Of a DNA stretch of 64,000 nucleotides, positions 59,101 to 64,000 are shown piece by piece. This DNA is from Amia ocellicauda (lineage: Eukaryota > Chordata > Actinopteri > Amiiformes > Amiidae), in assembly GCF_036373705.1 (NCBI RefSeq), contig NC_089863.1:9159357-9223356 (forward strand), given 5' to 3'. The number at the start of each line of letters is the position of its first letter. Position 1 is the stretch's first letter. The notes under the pieces were generated by a model. The model saw nothing but the letters and a program-made list of their open reading frames with translations, was not told the origin of the DNA and did not search any database. A program made the position numbers and the translations under genes.

Positions 59101-61731
59101 GTTCGGTACTGTATTGGACTGGTCTGCGGTGTGTTCGGTACTATAGTGCACTGGTCTGCAGTGTGTTCGGTACTGTATTGGACTGGTCTGCGGTGTGTTC
59201 GGTACTATAGTGCACTGGTCTGCGGTGTGTTCGGTACTATAGTGCACTGGTCTGCAGTGTGTTCGGTACTGTATTGGACTGGTCTGCGGTGTGTTCGGTA
59301 CTATAGTGCACTGGTCTGCAGTGTGTTCGGTACTATAGTGCACTGGTCTGCAGTGTGTTCGGTACTGTATTGGACTGGTCTGCGGTGTGTTCGGTACTAT
59401 AGTGCACTGGTCTGCGGTGTGTTCGGTACTGTAGTGCACTGGTCTGCGGTGTGTTCGGTACTGTATTGGACTGGTCTGCGGTGTGTTCGGTACTATAGTG
59501 CACTGGTCTGCGGTGTGTTCGGTACTGTATTGGACTGGTCTGCGGTGTGTTCGGTACTATAGTGCACTGGTCTGCGGTGTGTTCGGTACTGTATTGGACT
59601 GGTCTGCGGTGTGTTCGGTACTATAGTGCACTGGTCTGCGGTGTGTTCGGTACTGTATTGGACTGGTCTGCGGTGTGTTCGGTACTATAGTGCACTGGTC
59701 TGCAGTGTGTTCGGTACTGTATTGGACTGGTCTGCGGTGTGTTCGGTACTATAGTGCACTGGTCTGCAGTGTGTTCGGTACTGTATTGGACTGGTCTGCG
59801 GTGTGTTCGGTACTATAGTGCACTGGTCTGCAGTGTGTTCGGTACTGTATTGGACTGGTCTGCGGTGTGTTCGGTACTATAGTGCACTGGTCTGCGGTGT
59901 GTTCGGTACTGTAGTGCACTGGTCTGCGGTGTGTTCGGTACTGTATTGGACTGGTCTGCGGTGTGTTCGGTACTATAGTGCACTGGTCTGCGGTGTGTTC
60001 GGTACTGTATTGGACTGGTCTGCGGTGTGTTCGGTACTGTATTGGACTGGTCTGCGGTGTGTTCGGTACTATAGTGCACTGGTGTGCGGTGTGTTCGGTA
60101 CTGTATTGGACTGGTCTGCGGTGTGTTCGGTACTATAGTGCACTGGTGTGCGGTGTGTTCGGTACTGTATTGGACTGGTCTGCGGTGTGTTCGGTACTAT
60201 AGTGCACTGGTCTGCGGTGTGTTCGGTACTGTATTGGACTGGTCTGCGGTGTGTTCGGTACTATAGTGCACTGGTGTGCGGTGTGTTCGGTACTATAGTG
60301 CACTGGTCTGCGGTGTGTTCGGTACTGTATTGGACTGGTCTGCGGTGTGTTCGGTACTATAGTGCACTGGTCTGCGGTGTGTTCGGTACTGTATTGGACT
60401 GGTCTGCGGTGTGTTCGGTACTATAGTGCACTGGTCTGCGGTGTGTTCGGTACTGTATTGCACTGGTCTGCGGTGTGTTCGGTACTGTATTGCACTGGTC
60501 TGCGGTGTGTTCGGTACTGTAGTGCACTGGTCTGCGGTGTGTTCGGTACTGTATTGCACTGGTCTGCGGTGTGTTCGGTACTATAGTGCACTGGTCTGCA
60601 GTGTGTTCGGTACTGTAGTGCACTGGTCTGCGGTGTGTTCGGTACTATAGTGCACTGGTCTGCAGTGTGTTCGGTACTGTAGTGCACTGGTCTGCGGTGT
60701 GTTCGGTACTATAGTGCACTGGTCTGCAGTGTGTTCGGTACTGTATTAGACTGGTCTGCGGTGTGTTCGGTACTGTAGTGCACTGGTCTGCGGTGTGTTC
60801 GGTACTGTATTGCACTGGTCTGCGGTGTGTTCGGTACTATAGTGCACTGGTCTGCAGTGTGTTCGGTACTGTATTAGACTGGTCTGCGGTGTGTTCGGTA
60901 CTGTATTGCACTGGTCTGCGGTGTGTTCTGTATATATACGAGATTAAATTACATTGAGTGTGTGTGTGTGTCTCTGGTGTATTAATACCTCAGGGGCGGG
61001 GCAGGGGCACAGGGGGGCCAGCATCCGTCTGCCTCCTGGGATCTGATTACAGCCCCTCCCAGGATCATGACCCCACCACTGACACTATAAATAGAGCAGG
61101 GACCCCCTCCCTCTGTCTGTCTGTCTCTCTTTCACCATTCTTTTTTGCAAGTCAGTCATTCTCTCTCCCTTCACAGTCCCTCTTTCTCTTCCCTTTTTTC
61201 TAACTCTCTCTCGCTCTCGCTCTCTCTCTCTCTCTCAGTGCAGTGTTAATGTGCTGTAGTGTTCAGTCAGTGTGTCTGTATTAACCCTCTCTCTCTCAGT
61301 GCAGTGTTAATGTGCTGTAGTGTTCAGTCAGTGTGTCTGTACTAACCCTCTCTCTCTCAGTGCAGTGTTAATGTGCTGTAGTGTTCAGTCAGTCAGTGTG
61401 TCTGTATTAACCCTCTCTCTCTCAGTGCAGTGTTAATGTGCTGTAGTGTTCAGTGTGTCTGTATTAACCCTCTCTCTCTCAGTGCAGTGTTAATGTGCTG
61501 TAGTGTCCAGTCAGTGTGTCTGTATTAACCCTCTCTCTCTCAGTGCAGTGTTAATGTGCTGTAGTGTTCAGTCAGTCAGTCACTGTGTCAGTGTGTCAGT
61601 CCGTCAGTCTGTCAGTGTATCAGTCAGTCAGTGTGTCAATATTAACCTCCTCTCCCACCCTGTTCAGGAACTCCATGTATTTCTGTCTCTGGGTGTTAAC
61701 TGTTCTGTGCCCTATTCATTCAGCTAGAATA

Positions 61732-61779
<48 letters not shown>

Positions 61780-62202
61780 TACTGAAGTTGTATTGAGCTT
61801 TCTTATTTTGTACTGTAGTGTGCTTTACTAATAATGTAGCCTGGTGTAGTGCTATGTGCTGTAGTGTAGTGTTGTTTAGTGTATTGTAGTGTTGTGTGCT
61901 GTGGTGTAGTGTTGTGTAGCTCTGCTCCTCGTTTCTCAGGATCTGGTCACAGTTCAGTGGAGCCAGATATCAGGAAGTTACACTAATGCACAACAACAAT
62001 ACAGCTCAGCGTGAGTGAGTGAGAGTGTGTGTGTGTGTGTGTGTGTACCAGTACATACACAAGAACACACACGTATGCACACAGGAGGGAACCTGGGTGT
62101 GGACAGGAGCATTTCCGTAGGGGTGGAATTAAGCGTGGCGCAGGCCTGTAATTACAGCAGCCTGGTGAAGGAACAAGCAGACCACAACGACCACAGCCCC
62201 TA

Positions 62203-62254
<52 letters not shown>

Positions 62255-62376
62255 CCCCTACCTCTCTCTCTCTCCCACACACACACACACACACAGCCCC
62301 TACCTCACACACACAGACACACACACACACACAGTCCCTACCTCACACACACAGACACACACACACACACAGCCCC

Positions 62377-62427
<51 letters not shown>

Positions 62428-63283
62428 TACAACCCCTACCTCTCTCTCACACACACACACACATAGCCCCTACCTCACACACACACACACACCGAACACT
62501 GTTACTACAACACAGCCCCCTATTGTAACAACACTGCTCTACTATACAGTTACTACAGCACAGCCCCCTTCTGGAACTGCACTGTTCTATTGCACTCTTA
62601 ATAAATAATACAAAATAACTTCATATAAAAAATATCAACAACCAATAATAACTACCAGTCATTGTGCTAACGTGCTCCCTGTTTTGTGATTGGTGTGTTG
62701 CCGCTCAGGGCCCCTCCCCATGGTGTCAAAGGGCACCCACGTGATAGTCCCATTGGTGGAGGAGCTGGAGGACAACTGCTGGGAGGCCAAGGTGGTGGAG
62801 AAGGCGGGCTCTCGCATCAAGCTGTCCGTGAACTCCCCGGCAAAGGCGGTTATCGGCCAGTACCAGCTCACCGTGGTGACGCACAGCAACGGCGTTGAGG
62901 CAACCAGCACCCCCAGCGACCTCTGCTTCCTGTTCAACCCCTGGTGTGAGGGTGAGAGCGCTGTGTGTGTGTCTGTCCACCTGTGTGTGTGTGTCCACCT
63001 GTGTGTCTGTCCACGTGTGTGTGTGTGTGTGTCTCTGTCCACCTGTGTGTGTGTGTGTGTTGTACTCACTGGTGTGTGTCCCCACTCAGAGGACACGGTG
63101 TTCCTGGATGATGAGGAATTGCGCAAGGAGTACGTCCTGAATGACACCGGGCTCATCTACTACGGCACAGAGAAGCAGATTGGATGCAGGACCTGGAACT
63201 ACGGCCAGGTGAGCCAGGGGGGAGAGTGCATGTAATGTCAGTCAGTGTGTCAGTCAGTCAGTCAGTCAGTGTGTCTGTATTAA

Positions 63284-63325
<42 letters not shown>

Positions 63326-63712
63326 GATGAGGGGATTCTGGAGGCGTGTTTGTTTCTGCTGGATAAGAGCAGCACCCCCCCCACGGGCCGGGGCGACCCC
63401 ATCAACGTGGTGCGGGTCATCTCTGCCATGGTGAGCGTGCCGGGGCGGCGGGGGTTTGTTGTTGTTGAGGTCATTGCTACAGAGAGTTCTAGCTCCTGTC
63501 TCGTATCTGTATTAATCCTGTCTGTCTCTCTCAGATTAACTCACTGGATGACAGCGGGGTGTTGGAGGGGGACTGGTCGGGGGACTACACCGGGGGCACA
63601 GCGCCTACGAGCTGGGTGGGCAGTGTGGACATCCTGCGGCAGTACCACAAGCGGGGGGGAAAGCCGGTCAAGTACGGACAGTGCTGGGTCTTCTCTGGAG
63701 TCACCACCACAG
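56103..63712 (+). CDS. tgm1: Protein-glutamine gamma-glutamyltransferase 1-like (5' part only)
   Basis: Calcium-dependent crosslinking of glutamine to lysine; in mammals TGM1 is membrane-anchored and builds the epidermal cornified envelope. Exons found: 56103-56346, 56431-56622, 62709-62951, 63090-63208, 63323-63430, 63535-63712 (361 codons, ending in phase 1; the rest is outside the window). The N-terminus has a Cys-containing patch (RRMCPCLYP) that may be lipid-modified as in TGM1. The transglutaminase N domain follows ([37 protein letters not shown]), then the catalytic core with YGQCWVF; the active-site cysteine is C352. Order next to RABGGTA supports TGM1. The donor of exon 1 (agct|gtaatt) is not ideal, so that exon end is less sure. 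Intron 2 is 6.1 kb and repeat-filled. Confidence 0.9.
57564..57843. mobile_element. MITE with gtttatggggac-type ends and telomere-like core
   Basis: Left end caggtttttgtgatttatgg ggactttt; right end, read inward, acgtttgttttgatattatg gggacttt. It is flanked by TG runs on both sides. A similar element is common in fish transcripts (from memory). Inside, 57745-57778 reads as GGGTTAG-like repeats. Confidence 0.6.
58070..58735 (+). repeat. Minisatellite of cacactgactacacacactc units
   Basis: Mixed tandem units (cacacactgactacacaca, ctcagtaccacacactgac, ctcacaatcacacactgact). They directly abut the next array. Confidence 0.9.
58745..60927 (+). repeat. 32-base satellite-like array, about 68 copies
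   Basis: Monomer ggtctgcggtgtgttcggta followed by ctgtattggact or ctatagtgcact. The two forms alternate over long stretches, giving a 64-base dimer period. Homogeneity is high. No unique spacers are present. Confidence 0.97.
61232..61575 (+). repeat. Splice-acceptor-like minisatellite, TGM1 intron 2 copy
   Basis: Six copies of the same unit as 19466-20107 (cagtgcagtgttaatgtgct ... gtctgtattaaccctctctc). One copy reads tactaaccc. Sense orientation relative to TGM1. Confidence 0.95.
62195..62490 (+). repeat. (CA)n / cagcccctacctc compound repeat
   Basis: Long (CA)n runs separated by cccctacctctctctctc or cagcccctacctcacacac units, in TGM1 intron 2. Confidence 0.9.
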
Positions 63713-63714
63713 GT

Positions 63715-64000
63715 ACAGACCAACTGACTGACTGACACACTAACCGACACACTGACTGACTGACTGACACACTATCCGACACACTGACTGAGAGACTGAC
63801 TGACTGATATACTGACTGACACACTGACTGACACACTGACACACTGACTGACTGATAAACTGACTGAAACACTAACTGACTGACTGACACACTGAGTGAC
63901 TGACTGACTGACTGACTGACTGACTGACACACTGATACAGTGACTGACTGACACACTGACTGACTGATATACTGACTGACACACTGACTGACACACTGAC
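63715..64000 (+). repeat. (CTGA)n minisatellite after TGM1 exon 6
   Basis: actgactgactgacacactg variants from just after the donor to the window edge. Confidence 0.9.

Noticed and set aside
58745-60927. CRISPR-like regular 32-base direct repeats
   Set aside because: Units are contiguous with no unique spacers, and the host is a eukaryotic intron.
58742-60957. Frames with [19 protein letters not shown] repeats
   Set aside because: Frames through the 32-base satellite; the repeat length is not a multiple of three and the array is inside TGM1 intron 2.

Overview
The window is nuclear DNA of a vertebrate, most likely a ray-finned fish. All coding sequence is in short exons with GT-AG introns. 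Gene content matches the segment that in human lies on 14q12 (PSME2-RNF31-IRF9-EMC9 and NOP9-RABGGTA-TGM1). The transposons are of fish type: a Tc1-like element, a Gmr1-like Ty3/gypsy element, CR1/Rex-like LINE pieces and hAT-type MITEs. Introns and spacers are full of (CT)n, (TCAG)n, (GTA)n and longer minisatellites. Lineage below ray-finned fish cannot be fixed from this sequence. Gene symbols rest on recalled family sequences and conserved gene order; no search was run.

Layout: 1-2525 is spacer with a CCAAT-box cluster and a Tc1-like transposon nested in an older repeat. 2665-13381 (-) is PSME2 (11 coding exons, 245 aa); its large intron holds a complete-looking gypsy element. 13382-14981 is a shared divergent promoter region with interferon-type and NF-kB-type motifs. 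14982-27630 (+) is RNF31/HOIP (23 coding exons, 1128 aa). 30654-33086 (+) is IRF9 (7 exons, 433 aa). 35302-36502 (+) is EMC9 (5 exons, 204 aa). 37034-40189 (-) is NOP9 (11 exons, about 607 aa). 41991-46445 (+) is RABGGTA (16 exons, 571 aa). 46450-56100 is a repeat-rich spacer with LINE pieces and a duplicated RABGGTA exon. 56103 to the right edge (+) is TGM1, cut by the window after the catalytic-cysteine exon. For the six complete genes, exon lengths add up to whole codon numbers with every junction phase agreeing.

PSME2 (proteasome activator), RNF31 (linear ubiquitin ligase) and IRF9 (interferon signalling) form an immune-related cluster. The others are housekeeping (EMC9, NOP9, RABGGTA) or epidermal (TGM1).

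The most unusual signal is in the introns. Introns of PSME2, RNF31, NOP9, RABGGTA and TGM1 share a near-identical 3' tail, CTGTATTAACCC-(CT)n-CAG, always in the sense orientation and abutting the splice acceptor. RNF31 and NOP9 introns also share a longer upstream cassette. In RNF31 and TGM1 this tail is amplified into tandem arrays, and in a second RNF31 intron a real acceptor plus the first codons of its exon is amplified about 21 times.
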